Assembly (NCBI RefSeq): GCF_900106035.1 | Contig: NZ_FNUC01000003.1 | Span: 930,001-994,000 of the forward strand | Direction of reading: 5' to 3' | Source: Jiangella alba | GTDB lineage: Bacteria; Actinomycetota; Actinomycetes; Jiangellales; Jiangellaceae | DNA length: 64,000 nt | Shown here: positions 21,601 through 28,493 of the stretch, one piece after another | Position numbering within the stretch: position 1 is the stretch's first letter | Layout: each line of letters begins with the position of its first letter | Made by a program: the position numbers and the translations under genes | The notes under the pieces: generated by a model | What the model was told of the DNA's origin: nothing | Seen by the model: only the letters and a program-made list of their open reading frames with translations | The model's database searches: none

Positions 21601-21694
21601 TGCACAGTTCGACAGGGAGACGGGCGATCTGGTCACGGCATTCGTTCCCAACAGCTCTCAGCTAGGTGCCATGCTGCGCCTCCTGGGGCCATGA
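12689..21694 (+). CDS. Secreted RHS/YD-repeat polymorphic toxin with Hint domain
   Basis: 3001-aa giant exported toxin. In order: signal peptide (~1-37, ending near AAAGE); DNRLRE-type beta-sandwich (~311-620) carrying a golvesin-like insert (~420-550); a second DNRLRE domain (~735-930); an entry block (YDAFANPSRGVS, ~1088); many YD/RHS repeats (~1290-2520) interrupted by another golvesin-like domain (~1984-2110); the RHS core end (RFNAKRFDPASGSYDMGFRDY region, ~2540); a Hint autoprocessing domain (~2758-2903: NSFTGDTLVLMADGS, DGHPFWV, HTYYVGSRSVLVHN); and a ~98-aa C-terminal tip. RHS repeats form a shell and the tip is the effector, released by cleavage. The tip (GLAHSFDRHAAQWFG, YFAAQFDRETGDLVTAFVP) is not confidently assigned but has the size and His/Lys/aromatic pattern of BECR-type RNase toxins. 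ATG 12689 is chosen because the signal peptide starts there and AAGGTGG lies 9 nt upstream; an open frame extends 51 codons further up. Confidence 0.9.
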   Translation: MLRTSARLSQVVTFVVAASMLVSGTPAPVLTPSPAAAGESQEADERAGQAALPRAQGAPVEHEPAGPPERVREVTQQRTANTKVFELSNGQFQAELLTDPVHYRDAQGAWQDIDTRIGTSRREGFGHGNTTNTFGSFFGSNSQQLVRFELGNRNLTMGLPGERRALTPVTEGNSVTYADVFGTADLVYRVEPTGLKEEIVLEEPPEETTYTFTLQMGGVVAREQEDGSIGFFRPGGEGPAVFEIPKPFMFDSTDTPDAPVGSVRSDDVTQSVEQQGANIEITVTADPEWLADADRTYPVVIDPTIVVEPTPSQGQDAMIRSAAPDTNYGSSWQLGVGTDRVGAARSLLKFDVSWLPVGTPIDSAQLRVWYDQAYHTNANDVLIKAYRAPAAWSESAVTWSGYPEVLGTQAFTRERVDNGDSGKTSQVGPWPFMADTAQSQWGINGDFQYDRTAVTGNTYTWVPELVESGRYRVDAHYVASAGRATNAPYTVQHAGGTSTVAVDQTAGTNGVWATLGSWDFNAGTSHRVTVGSVPELRTVVADGVRLTKLAEQTKGADTTSRWHEFAARDLVQDWVDGDQPNHGFVLRVADEATLGRGGAYYEASEFVYNGGSANRPKLVLTYGRPGVTLNPIATFHSTGAELSWPAYAGTDLVEYQVHRSSVQQFTPSAATLVAPLAPGTTSFTDTTAEPTPAGSREPTQTYYYMVAVKTTDGTVVPSDTQVATLPKAGQVIAHLQGQAIDTTIASGAPTSNLDVFDGEPWLGAGDNGGSFGVTRTLIKFPDLADAVPPGATVQFANLQLWKPSTFGSGATFDLHRLTRSFSETAATWNRANASVAWTTPGGDYDPAVIDSETIGLNDPRWQLWSVRSLVQGWVDTPSSNFGALIKARDEAAANQLAVFTSNELASEPKLRPMLTVSYLERTAESTYYAPDTSVRTEAGEERTVEVTVTNTTAETWTSANLVLSYHWAAPDGTDVTTAANRVETALPADLAPGETVTLNATVRAPELLAPSNKREDFTLQWDMRDKGSGQWISDTENIPALDQSAKVEDATSNQLGLEKFYQYAGTATGAGSALMTNVHAGNTVFSYDAFANPSRGVSTFVRMSYNSLDTSASSMGYGWSLATSSLMRMGTPLDLHPRGQDWPTQVTLTDGDGTAHLFRLNKHDSTNEEDWDYDSPAGVHLYLQRTGDTDPTRAWVMTSPDRTQFFFDADGYQSVLRDKNGNELLFTYEQRKSNNKPIKFLRYITDPSNRQTLTVDYFTKGQAYSWVDDAGTVQSGTNLSNPKIIDQVESLTDVSGRTVRFTYTDKGLLARLVDGDGTPEAKTFQFRYEADNTNKNTKLVEVIDPRGNDTDLTFFEATTDPKAKWLLSSITDRAGGTTSFAYTDPDGSQGAQVVTTVTDAKSNDSTYLTDGFGRPLTATNAKDEATTLTWDADHNVEELVEDNGATTSWTYDPGTGYPTSITDAEANANGTPATTLSYRTDLNGHVADLTGKVSPEGRTWSFGYDPVGNLTSVTDPAGTATATEGDFTTTYAYDGFGQLLDATDANGNLAQYRDYGVTGFPTRIVDAQDNPTEFSYDDRGNVLTVTDANQKISTHGYDVFGRPGESQVPKDADAGVYIVTPAPVYDANDNVVEATAPNGAVTTYSYDPADRMLTTTLPADEAGDPARVASYEYDLVGNLLAATEPNGTLTPSDPDDFVTRYGYDPIYQLTSVTNADGDVISYRYDSVGNLVTVVDPRKNATTDPDDVTTTTAYDRNHRPTTVTDATGETSTTAYDLDGLVTEATDQEGNTTLVEYDERGLQREVRVPHDDDGAGGITYRTTRYEYDEAGNRTRVVTPRGVESGDPDAFVHETIYDELNRPVEQVFPYDPDDPRFNTPESVTYAYDLVGNLAEVSAPPSENQTVRNTTTYTHFDNGWVKATVDAWDIATTYDYNELGQQTLRTVTSAGGSSSRSMSWTYFPDGKLSGRGDDGVPVGQHVVLADNSDTGNTAVTGVWSVLADGTGFQGYEYRRHAAGHGGGADEFSWTLRIPADGTYEVFVRHPAGVTGAATDAPFEITHAGGTATQTVNQQQDGGEWVSLGSYAFTDGGEHSVTLGTSASGMVFADAVKLVRDTTGQTDAEAKDFTYDYDANGNLIELTDGGSGATVDTYEVAYTGLNQVATVEELAAGVVQNATTYSYDENGNPLTREHDDQYATYGYDVRDLVEEVSNGDTEADPDPKITTFAYTPRGQTATEEKANGNTVTYDYFLDGLLQRQEETKPDATLVASHVIGYDANGNRTSDVARTMDADDHATYLDRTYSYSFDPRDRAAGVEKTDTSTGSALSTETYVHDAASNVISQTVDSVTTSFMYDRNRLLTATSAGVVGTYNYDPFGRLDTVTSAGLVVERYTYDGFDRVASHRSLESDGSSTTTAYAYDPMDRTASRTSDAGAAAEETTEFSYLGLSGEVLSEEVAGQVQTSYQYSPWGQRLSQIKYTAGGTTEEDSYYGYNPHTDVETLTDTAGDTRATYGYTAYGKDDDAAFTGVDAPDAGDPGAEPYNVYRFNAKRFDPASGSYDMGFRDYSPGLNRFLTRDNYNGALADLNLATSPWNMNRYAFAGGNPITGIEIDGHHYCDTHACSGAALSGRGVPSAVETSTKEVAALGGDGKNRFLGYDLGDDAPDADAIAMDMGQYDMVRNFRSEYGIPRGQLEQKDIVDLLAQWCDSADLCNQGLKERLFADQMITDAQEVGITGGHFAGPPGGALPRAAANAGRVAANVCRANSFTGDTLVLMADGSKKPIKDVELGDMVMATDPETGERGPREVIDLIRHSGSHVMVAVRLADGTTINATDGHPFWVVNRGTNGEWVDAVDLRADDQVEADDGIFIRVVGVGVRIEDVLAFNLTVADLHTYYVGSRSVLVHNAGCVNITESGLAHSFDRHAAQWFGGQPTRAQMGEWQGLIERASSSSKVVPWSSGGRLTNAHLARIDGKYFAAQFDRETGDLVTAFVPNSSQLGAMLRLLGP

Positions 21695-22437
21695 TGACGG
21701 ACTTGTATCCCGAGCCACCCCATCTCTCGGCGTTCGTCGAGCCGGGGCTCGAACAGTCAACGGCACTTCTGGCCGCGTGGGGTGTGTTGACCGCATCCGG
21801 CTGCGTCTTCTCCGGTGATGTCCTGGTGGCTCGTGACCATGGGTGGTTCCGGGACGTCAGCGATGTGGAGCGTGAGGTGGTTCAGCACTCAGGCTCGCCT
21901 CGTGACCTACTGGTCAATCGCGATCCGCTAAGGATTCAGTTCCGTCACCGCAGCATTGGGGTTGTCGCGCTGGGGCTGTCGTCTGCGGTCGAGTTCGGTG
22001 AACCTCATCCGGTGGAGGTCGCTATCCATGCCGGCCCGTTGTCGTTGCCGGTCAAGCTCTGGTCCCGTCAGGATCGGCAGGCGGCGAAGCGCCTCTCGGG
22101 TTGGATGGAGCGGCTGTTGCTGGCAATCTCGGGGCCAACCGAGGCTCAATATGGCGCCCTCGGGATTGAGGCGCAGTTCCCGACCCCGGCGGGGCTAGCC
22201 GGGATTCATCGTTCGGCGGTATGGCCGACCACGTGGTTCTGGCCTTCGCAACTCAGCACGCGGGCGGCATTCGAAGAGAGGGAGCTCCTGTCGTCCCTGA
22301 GCCAAGGTGCCGTGACGCGGTCACGCGAGGGCACCCTCTTCCGAGCCTGGAGGCCGGGGGCGGAAGTGGCGGTCGACGAGCCCGGCATCGACAGCGTCGT
22401 GAACTTTCTTAATCGCGTCATCGGAACGCCGAGGTAA
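21691..22437 (+). CDS. Probable immunity protein for the RHS toxin
   Basis: 248-aa cytoplasmic protein of no family I recognise. Its ATG overlaps the toxin stop codon (ATGA, 21691-21694), the position expected of the cognate immunity gene of a polymorphic toxin. It has no signal peptide or membrane segment and is rich in Trp and Pro in its second half (HRSAVWPTTWFWPSQ). The immunity role is inferred from context only. Confidence 0.65.
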   Translation: MMTDLYPEPPHLSAFVEPGLEQSTALLAAWGVLTASGCVFSGDVLVARDHGWFRDVSDVEREVVQHSGSPRDLLVNRDPLRIQFRHRSIGVVALGLSSAVEFGEPHPVEVAIHAGPLSLPVKLWSRQDRQAAKRLSGWMERLLLAISGPTEAQYGALGIEAQFPTPAGLAGIHRSAVWPTTWFWPSQLSTRAAFEERELLSSLSQGAVTRSREGTLFRAWRPGAEVAVDEPGIDSVVNFLNRVIGTPR

Positions 22438-22485
22438 TCGGCCGCCTCAGCTGGTCTGCGCGAGCCTGCCAGGCCGCCTGACGTC

Positions 22486-22677
22486 CAGGGCTACGACTAC
22501 CGCCGCCACGCCGCCGGTCACGGCGGCGCCGACGAGCTCACCTGGACGCTGCGGATCCCGGCCGATGGCACCTACGAGGTGTTCGTGCGGCACCCGGCCG
22601 GCCGCCGAGGTGGCGTCTACGTCGTCGACGCGACCGAACTCACCGACGGCACCTGGCAATTGCCCTACCTCGGCTGA
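22486..22677 (+). pseudogene. Orphan RHS fragment (golvesin-like module)
   Basis: 64 codons without a plausible start that closely copy the golvesin-like module of the big RHS protein (~18709-18825): QGYDYRRHAAGHGG, TWTLRIPADGTYEVFVRHPAG. The reading then leaves the homology and ends with TDGTWQLPYLG. This is a displaced piece of an RHS gene, either from intragenic duplication or from a replaced toxin cassette. Confidence 0.75.
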
Positions 22678-22879
22678 GCCGCAACCCAGTACGCCCCTTA
22701 GACCGCTGGCGGTCGAGATCCCGCGAGTTGCGCCGCCGTGCGCGCAGCGCCGCTACCACCCAGCGACTGGTAGCGGAAGAAGGGGACACGGCGACCGATG
22801 GCTGGCCGCAGGACGAGGACGCAGATCGACGGGCAGCTCAGTCTGGAATCGTTGTGGGCGGAGACGGAGGACGATCGCG

Positions 22880-23227
22880 ATGAACAGGTACGGCCGACTG
22901 GCGATGGAGCACTGGCAGCAGGTCGATCCGGCGCGCCTGGCAGCGCTGGAGGACCCGACGACCTTCTTCTCGACGCTGGGGGATCAGGTGGAGGACAGGG
23001 TGCAGGAGCTGCAGGAGCAGCTGGCCGGGCCGGACTCCCCGGACGAGACCTACCTGGCGAAGGTCGGCCGGCTGAACGCGGCGCGGCTGCAGGCCGAAGA
23101 GATGGCGCTGGCCGAGCTGGTCTGGCTGCAGCCCCCGACAGCACCGGACCCGCCGAGCGCGACCGACGAGTACCTCTGGGCGCTCCACCGAGCGTTGAAC
23201 GACGACCCGGACGAGCACGACCAGTAG
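22880..23227 (+). CDS. Conserved plasmid/ICE hypothetical protein
   Basis: 115-aa soluble, probably helical protein (MNRYGRLAMEHW start; GDQVEDRVQELQEQLAGP; YLAKVGRLNAARLQAEEMALAEL; acidic DDPDEHDQ end). I recognise this type as a small gene usually found just upstream of large N6 methylase/helicase genes on actinomycete plasmids and ICEs, as here. Its function is unknown. In front of it, from ATG 22798, a short stretch in another frame (QIDGQLSLESLW) may be a remnant of a second small companion protein. Confidence 0.7.
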   Translation: MNRYGRLAMEHWQQVDPARLAALEDPTTFFSTLGDQVEDRVQELQEQLAGPDSPDETYLAKVGRLNAARLQAEEMALAELVWLQPPTAPDPPSATDEYLWALHRALNDDPDEHDQ

Positions 23228-24838
23228 CCCGGTTCCGACCGGCCCATCAGGACGACCTCGCCCCCTCGGGCGCTCGTTCGCGGGTGCGGGCGAACCTTGA
23301 CGCGATCGCCCTGCCGCGGCGCATCCGGGATGAGGGTCGGGCGGCGAGCGACGACGACCGGGCGGGTGCTCGCGCGCTGGTCGAGCTGGGGTGCGGTGCC
23401 GGCGCTGTTCGACGAGCAGGTCGACCGGTGGGAGACCGAGCGTCGGCAGTTGCGAGCGGTGCTGGACGAGTCGGCGTACGCGGCGGCGCGACGCACGACG
23501 ATCAACGCTCACTACACCGACCCCGCCTACGTCCGTCCGATGTGGGACCTGCTGAGCGGCCTGGGATTCACGGAGGGCGAGGTGCTGGAGCCCGGCTGTG
23601 GTGCTGGCACGGTCATCGGTCTGGCTCCACCCGGGGCGCGGATGACCGGGATCGAGCTGGACCCCACCAGCGCCGCCATCGCGGCCACCCTGTATACGGA
23701 GGCCACGGTTCGGGCAGAGTCGTTCGCCGACACCCGGTTCCCGGCTGGCCACTTCGACGCCGTGATCGGCAACGTGCCGTTCGGCGACATCCGGCTGCAC
23801 GACCCTCGCCACAATGGCGGCCGGCACAGCCTGCACAACTACGTCATCATCAGGTCTCTCGCCCTGACCCGCCCGGGAGGCCTGCTCGCCCTGTTGACCA
23901 GCCACTTCACCCTGGATGCGCAGAACCCGGCCGCACGCCGCGAGATGAACGCGCTGGCGGACTTGATCGCGGCGGTCCGGCTGCCGACCGGCGCGCATCG
24001 CCGCGCCGCCGGCAGCGAGGTGGTGACGGATCTGCTGCTGTTCCGGCGCCGCGGCCCCGAGACGCCGCCGCGGTCGACGGTGTGGGAGACCGTCACCGAG
24101 CGCGTCATCGACGGCGAGAGCATCCGCCTCAACGCCTACTTCGACCATCACCCCGAGCACATCCTGGGCGAGTTCGCCGTCGGGCCCGGCATGTACAGCG
24201 CGACGACCCTGCACGTGAGGGCCGACCCCGCCCGGGCGCCGGCGCGCTTCGCGGCCGTGCTCGACGGCGTCGCCGAGGCAGCGCGCCGCGACGGCCTGAT
24301 CATGACGCCGCGTTGGGCCTCCTCGGGCCAGGCGCGGCCGGCGGCGCGCGCTCCGGAGGGGCTGTGGGACGGGCATCTGATGGCGGGTGACGACGACACG
24401 TTCCAGGTCGCGACCGGCAGCGGTCTGGAGGAATGCCTGGTCCCTGCGACCCAGCGGCGAGAGCTGCGGTCCTTGCTGAGGCTGCGCGACGCCGCACGGG
24501 CGCTGCTGAGCACGGAAGCGGCCGACCTCGACGACACCCCGCAGATCCAGCAGCTACGCGCCGACCTGGCCAGTCGGTATCGCGATCACGTGGGCAGGTT
24601 CGGTCCGATCAACCGGTTCACGACGCGCCCCACCGGCCGTGTCGATCCCGAGACGGGCGAGCCGCGGACGGTGCGGGCCGCGCCGCCGGTGATGCGGATC
24701 TTCCGCAGCGATCCGTTCGCTGCGCTGGTGCGGGGCCTGGAGGTCTTCGACGAGACCACTCAGACCGCCACCCCGGCGGCGATCATGACGCATCGTGTCG
24801 TTGTCCCGCGGTCACTCGCACAGGAAGCGACATCGTGA
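23228..24838 (+). pseudogene. N6 DNA methylase (methylase-helicase family), frameshifted and truncated
   Basis: Class I SAM methyltransferase of the giant methylase/SNF2 proteins of actinomycete elements. The N-terminal signature FRPAHQDDLAPSG...RANLDAI is read in one frame (from about 23230). Near 23365-23375 the reading must shift by one base to continue with LARWSSWGAVPALFDE. After that come SAM motif I (LEPGCGAGTVIGLAPPG, ~23585) and the catalytic NVPFG variant of NPPY (~23770). No start codon is evident for the first part. The protein ends at TGA 24836-24838, just after a THRVVVPR block, where the family normally continues into a helicase; that half is missing. The frameshift could be real decay or a sequencing error. 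Confidence 0.75.
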
Positions 24839-24981
24839 CGTTGCGCGGCATCGACCTGACCCGCGAGATCTCTCACGCGCTTCGCCACGAGCCCTGGCTC
24901 TACGAACTCGAGCTGGACGATGAGGGCTGGGTTCCTGTCGACCAGATCCTGGCAGGGTTGCGTGAAAAGGTGGCGCCATGA
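24835..24981 (+). pseudogene. RNA 2'-phosphotransferase (KptA/Tpt1) N-terminal fragment
   Basis: 48-codon frame starting at GTG 24835 (4-nt overlap with the methylase stop). Residues LTREISHALRHEPW...ELELDDEGWVPVDQILAGLR match the KptA start (LSk.LRH.p......LD..GWV.vd.lL). The intact enzyme is about 180-200 aa; here the catalytic H-G and R-x-x-R parts are absent. It is probably a deletion remnant from the same lost segment as the methylase C-terminus. Confidence 0.7.
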
Positions 24982-25117
24982 CCGGCCCCAGCGCAGCTCT
25001 GACCCCGAAACAAGCGATTGGCTTCCCGGCTATACGGTCGGGCGGGGCGGTTCCGAGAGGCGGAAACGCAGCGGCAGCAGGATTGACGTCAGGAGTCCCG
25101 ATGAGACCCACGCCCGT

Positions 25118-25768
25118 ATGGACGGTGTATCAGCCATGGCCCCTGGCTCCGTGAATCCGGCCCTCATCGAGGTGAGCATCGGGCTTCAATCTCTCGGCTT
25201 CAGGAAACGTGCCGGCATGTTGTTCACCCGTGAGGTTGCCGAGGGTGTGCTCGGCTGGCTCGGCCTGAACCGAGCCAGTCGGCACCTCCCGGCCGGTGCG
25301 GTTGAAGTCAACCCGGTCGTGGGGATCCGGCACCAGGGCGTTGAGCGCCTCGTTGGCGAGTTGCGCGGCGAGAAGTTCCACGCCTACCAGCCGCCGACGG
25401 TGAGCACACCGCTGGGCTACCTCATGCCTGGATCGCGCTACAGGGCGTGGATCTTGGATGCGGTGGACCCGGCGGGGAGCGCGGGAGGCCTCATCGCTTC
25501 GGTCGCGAACTATGCACTTCCGTTCATGGAGTCATGTTCGACGCTCACGGAGATTTGCCGGCTCCTCGACCAGGGTCCGGGGTTCGAGCATCAGCTCGTC
25601 TACCGGCGCCCCGCGGCTTGGCAGCTCGCCGGCGAATCGGCTCGCTCGCTGGGACTGATCGATACGGCCGATACCGATCTCGGTGATCGCGACGATGCGG
25701 CTGCGGCCGAACTTCGTTCCTTCATCGCGGCGTTCCGGGATCGATTCGGGATCAACGAGCCGGGTTGA
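25118..25768 (+). CDS. Hypothetical protein, possible orphan immunity-type protein
   Basis: 216-aa soluble protein. It begins MDGVSAMAPGSVNPALIEVSIGL (ATG 25136 is an alternative start) with GFRKRAGMLFTREVAEGVLGWLGLN at ~30-55, loosely like DUF4304-type proteins that often accompany contact-dependent toxins. I do not recognise it firmly. It overlaps the convergent pseudogene by 17 nt. In a region littered with RHS and defence remnants it may be an orphan immunity gene, but that is speculation. Confidence 0.6.
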   Translation: MDGVSAMAPGSVNPALIEVSIGLQSLGFRKRAGMLFTREVAEGVLGWLGLNRASRHLPAGAVEVNPVVGIRHQGVERLVGELRGEKFHAYQPPTVSTPLGYLMPGSRYRAWILDAVDPAGSAGGLIASVANYALPFMESCSTLTEICRLLDQGPGFEHQLVYRRPAAWQLAGESARSLGLIDTADTDLGDRDDAAAAELRSFIAAFRDRFGINEPG

Positions 25769-26087
25769 CCTGGAAGTCGATGCCGTGAGCTGCGAGTTGC
25801 CAGGCGGCGTGGGTTGGTGATGTGAGCGAAGTGGTCCGATGGCGTCTCTGTGCAATCGAGCTGGGTTCTACTGGCCCGTCGGTTGTTTCGGTGTGCTGCT
25901 GGGCGAGTCTTCCGTCGAGCACATAGCTCGCGTAGGTGCTGATCTTCTCTCGTAGCTGACTCCTGATTGAGGTCGACCGCCCGGCGGCGATCTTCAACGA
26001 TGACCAGCAGGTAGGCGCCATCCTCGTCCTGGGCGACCAGATCGATGGCTTGCCTGTGGCGGTCTGGAACACGCCGTTCTCTCCCAT
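25752..26087 (-). pseudogene. DUF6572-like protein, frameshifted
   Basis: Three pieces of one protein lie in different frames on the minus strand: a start MGENGVFQTATG (ATG 26087), then AIDLVAQDEDGAYLLVIVEDR (one frame over), then SQLREKISTYASYVLDGRLAQQ and the end AWQLAAHGIDFQVNPAR (back in the first frame). The order and motifs fit small DUF6572-type proteins of about 100-110 aa. Two frame changes make it non-functional unless the sequence is in error. Confidence 0.55.
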
Positions 26088-26218
26088 CACCTGGCGCGCA
26101 TTCTGCCGGAACACCGGCCGGGCTCGGTTACTGGCGGTTGGGTTCCTCCCGGTCGTCATCAACGGTGTCGTCGTCCTGGGTGTCGTCGCGGGTGCGGTCG
26201 GCGAGTCCGTAGGCCCGC

Positions 26219-26377
26219 GTGAGCGCTGCACACGGGTTGTCCAGCACCGAGACCGCCGGCCTGGTCTTCGCCCGCGAGTCGGCAGTGAAGGCGATCGTCG
26301 GCGGGATCCTGCGCGAACTGGTGCTGCGCGAACGGGTCCAGGTCGTCGTTTTCGCACACACGTGCAGGCTTGCTTGA
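26219..26377 (+). pseudogene. Small remnant of an unidentified gene
   Basis: 52-codon frame from GTG 26219 with strong G/C third-position bias in its second half (LVFARESAVKAIVGGILRELVLRERVQVVVFA), which suggests true coding ancestry. The frame is blocked immediately upstream by a stop. It is not matched to a family; it could be the end of a degraded gene. Confidence 0.3.
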
Positions 26378-26401
26378 CCCGCGCTGAATTGGCATTAAGG
26401 T
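26374..26401 (+). promoter_or_regulatory. Promoter of a leaderless lipoprotein transcript
   Basis: TTGACC (-35) and TAAGGT (-10) separated by 16 nt. The GTG at 26408 begins 6 nt after the -10, the geometry of a leaderless actinomycete mRNA. This decides the start of the next gene. Confidence 0.55.
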
Positions 26402-26407
26402 GTGCCG

Positions 26408-27319
26408 GTGCACCTTCCCTTGATTCATTTCAAATCGGGCATACGTGCGTGCCTTCTGGTGGGACTCACCGCGCTCCTGGTGGCTGGGGCGGGCGCCTGC
26501 GGAACCGGCGGGGACACCGTCGGGTCGTCCGCTGCTCCGAGCGCGCCAGCGCGCGAGCCGGTCACCGCGACCGCACCGACGGCGGTGCCGTGGTCGGAGG
26601 TCGAGACCTATCTCGCGGCCAGGTACGGCCGGTACAGGAAGACTGACTGGCTCGGCCCTGACAACGGCACCCCGGTCAACAGCCTGGCGTCCGAGATCGT
26701 GCAGTTCGACCGTGACGTGCCGTATCACGATCGGAGCATCAGTAACTCCGCCGCGGTGACCGAAGCGCTCGGCCACCAGCCTCCGGGAAGCGGGGTCCGG
26801 TTCGTCACCACGGACGCTGTGACCCTCGTGCGGTATCCGTCCGCGATGGAGACCTGCGGGACGCAGTGGGTCGACCTGGGCGACGCGGAGGAGAATCATC
26901 TGGCCGAGTTCGGGCTGGCGCCGGTCGACCCGCGCGACGTCGAACCATTCGAGGTGCTCAGCTCGATCGTCGGCGAGCCGGAACCGGTCCGGGTGGACGC
27001 GGACGGCACGCTGTACGAGATCACCGTGGCCGGCGGAGCCGGACTGCAGCCGACGAGCGCGGCCGCGGCCGACCCTGGTGTCCTCGAGACGCTCGCCGGC
27101 GCGGAGTCCCCTGGCTACGTCTTTCTGCCGGCCGGCGTCGGGCCGCTGGAGCTGCACGTCGACTACACCGACATCGCCGCGGCGGCGACCGGGACGCAGG
27201 TGCCGGACGACGCGAGCTACAGATCGACCTGGTTGATCAACATCGACATGCCGGAGTTCGACACAGCCCTGCCGCCCGAGGTCGCAGACTGGTCGTGCTT
27301 GGAGGACTCCGTGCGCTGA
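26408..27319 (+). CDS. Hypothetical secreted lipoprotein
   Basis: 303-aa exported protein. The N-terminus has a basic region, a hydrophobic core (ACLLVGLTALLVAGAG) and a Cys (AGAC) that could be lipidated, though the lipobox is not ideal. A Ser/Ala/Thr-rich linker precedes the mature domain, which contains no motif I recognise. GTG 26408 is preferred over GTG 26402 because it sits at leaderless spacing behind a good promoter. It is followed 54 nt later by another lipoprotein gene, probably in the same operon. Location: outer face of the cell membrane. Confidence 0.75.
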   Translation: MHLPLIHFKSGIRACLLVGLTALLVAGAGACGTGGDTVGSSAAPSAPAREPVTATAPTAVPWSEVETYLAARYGRYRKTDWLGPDNGTPVNSLASEIVQFDRDVPYHDRSISNSAAVTEALGHQPPGSGVRFVTTDAVTLVRYPSAMETCGTQWVDLGDAEENHLAEFGLAPVDPRDVEPFEVLSSIVGEPEPVRVDADGTLYEITVAGGAGLQPTSAAAADPGVLETLAGAESPGYVFLPAGVGPLELHVDYTDIAAAATGTQVPDDASYRSTWLINIDMPEFDTALPPEVADWSCLEDSVR

Positions 27320-27373
27320 GCAGCCGCTGGATTCCTGGCCCGCAGGTCGGTCCGCCCTGAGACTGGAGCATCG

Positions 27374-28099
27374 ATGTGTCGGATTGCTGTCCTTGGAGTG
27401 CTGGTGCCGGCAGCCCTGGCATTGGCAGGCTGCTCTGCGGGCGGAGGCGGCGGTGATCTGCTCGCGGAGGAAGGGGCTTGCGGGTACGACCAGCAGACGC
27501 TCTTGCCGGCGATGGAGGCGGCGCTGCCGGCGGACGCCACGGTCCAGGTGGCGGTGAAGATGTCGGGCGCAGGGCAGGAGACCGTTATCGACGCGGTCGT
27601 CGCGTACACGCCTACCGGCGCTGAGATGGACATGACGACGCTCTCCAACGGTGAGGGGTTCGCGCTCATCGTCGTCGACGACCGCCTCTTCGTCTCCGAC
27701 TCGATCAGCGGAGGTGCGTATCAGGAGCTCGACGGCTCCGATCCAGCTGCCGCCCAGCTGCGCAGCCAGGCGGCGAGCATGGATATCGCGTCCTCGTTCG
27801 CGGCCTGGGATGCGGGCCTCGAGAGGGTCGAACTGGTCGGCGAGGACGAGATCGACGGCGAACCGGTTTGCCACTACTCGCTGACGGTCGGCGCGGCCGC
27901 CGCAGCCGAGGCTCAGGGCGATCCGCTTGTCCCGGGGATGCCGGAAACGGTCACCTATGAGCTGTATCTGACCGAGGGCGACCTCATGCGTCGCGCCGAA
28001 TTTGAGCTCGGTGGGATCGAGGCCGAGATGAACGCGACCCGCTGGAACGAGCCCGTCGTGATCGAGGCACCCAGCGGCGCCTCACTCAGCGGAAGTTAG
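27374..28099 (+). CDS. LppX/LprG-like lipoprotein
   Basis: 241-aa lipoprotein: short signal peptide with a clear lipobox LALAGC (Cys near residue 17), a Gly-rich linker, then a beta-rich domain (TVQVAVKMSG, ALIVVDDRLFVSDSI, YELYLTEGDLMRRAEFELG) that looks like the LolA/LppX half-barrel of mycobacterial LprG/LprA/LprF proteins, which carry lipids across the periplasm. The match is by architecture, not by a diagnostic motif. Probably co-transcribed with the preceding lipoprotein. Confidence 0.7.
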   Translation: MCRIAVLGVLVPAALALAGCSAGGGGGDLLAEEGACGYDQQTLLPAMEAALPADATVQVAVKMSGAGQETVIDAVVAYTPTGAEMDMTTLSNGEGFALIVVDDRLFVSDSISGGAYQELDGSDPAAAQLRSQAASMDIASSFAAWDAGLERVELVGEDEIDGEPVCHYSLTVGAAAAAEAQGDPLVPGMPETVTYELYLTEGDLMRRAEFELGGIEAEMNATRWNEPVVIEAPSGASLSGS

Positions 28100-28493
28100 G
28101 CGACGCACCCGCCGGCACCCGCGGGTCATACGCGTACACGTTCTCGCAGGGAGCCCGGCCAGAGGACTGAAGGCACCGTCGTCGGCAGGGTACACACTGG
28201 CGAGGCGGCCTACCTGTGGCGGCAAGACCCGTCCCGCGACCGCGCGAATCGCGGCAGATGCGTGCGAGTCGCGTCGTACGACCCGGCGCAGTTTCGTGGT
28301 GCCCGGACATGGCCCGCCCTTGCACTCGACGTCGTGCGGAATCCATGCATGGACAGCACACCTACACAGTCGGCCTGCGGGCACGCGCCCACCGTGAACA
28401 CGGCAGTTCTATAGGCCGTGACGCACGATGATTCGCAGCACGTTGCTTCTTGACGTCGGGACCATGTGGAAGCGCTGCCGGATCGGTCTCGGT
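28100..28493. other. Gap with possible toxin-tail remnant
   Basis: About 390 bp between two genes. The minus strand reads ENVYAYDPRVPAGASPNFR and a stop at 28086-28142, which looks like the end of a secreted-toxin gene, but upstream the frame has no family resemblance. No confident gene was found. Confidence 0.3.

Noticed and set aside
22798-24390. A single long frame from ATG 22798 joining QIDGQLSLESLW to the methylase N-terminus
   Set aside because: Between the two sensible parts it is only a shadow of the 22880-23227 gene, so one continuous protein is unlikely, though an overlapping arrangement cannot be fully excluded.
28086-28361. Minus-strand frame ending in VYAYDPRVPAGASPNFR
   Set aside because: The tail looks protein-like, but the rest of the frame lacks sense and it overlaps the end of a real gene. 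Kept only as a possible remnant.
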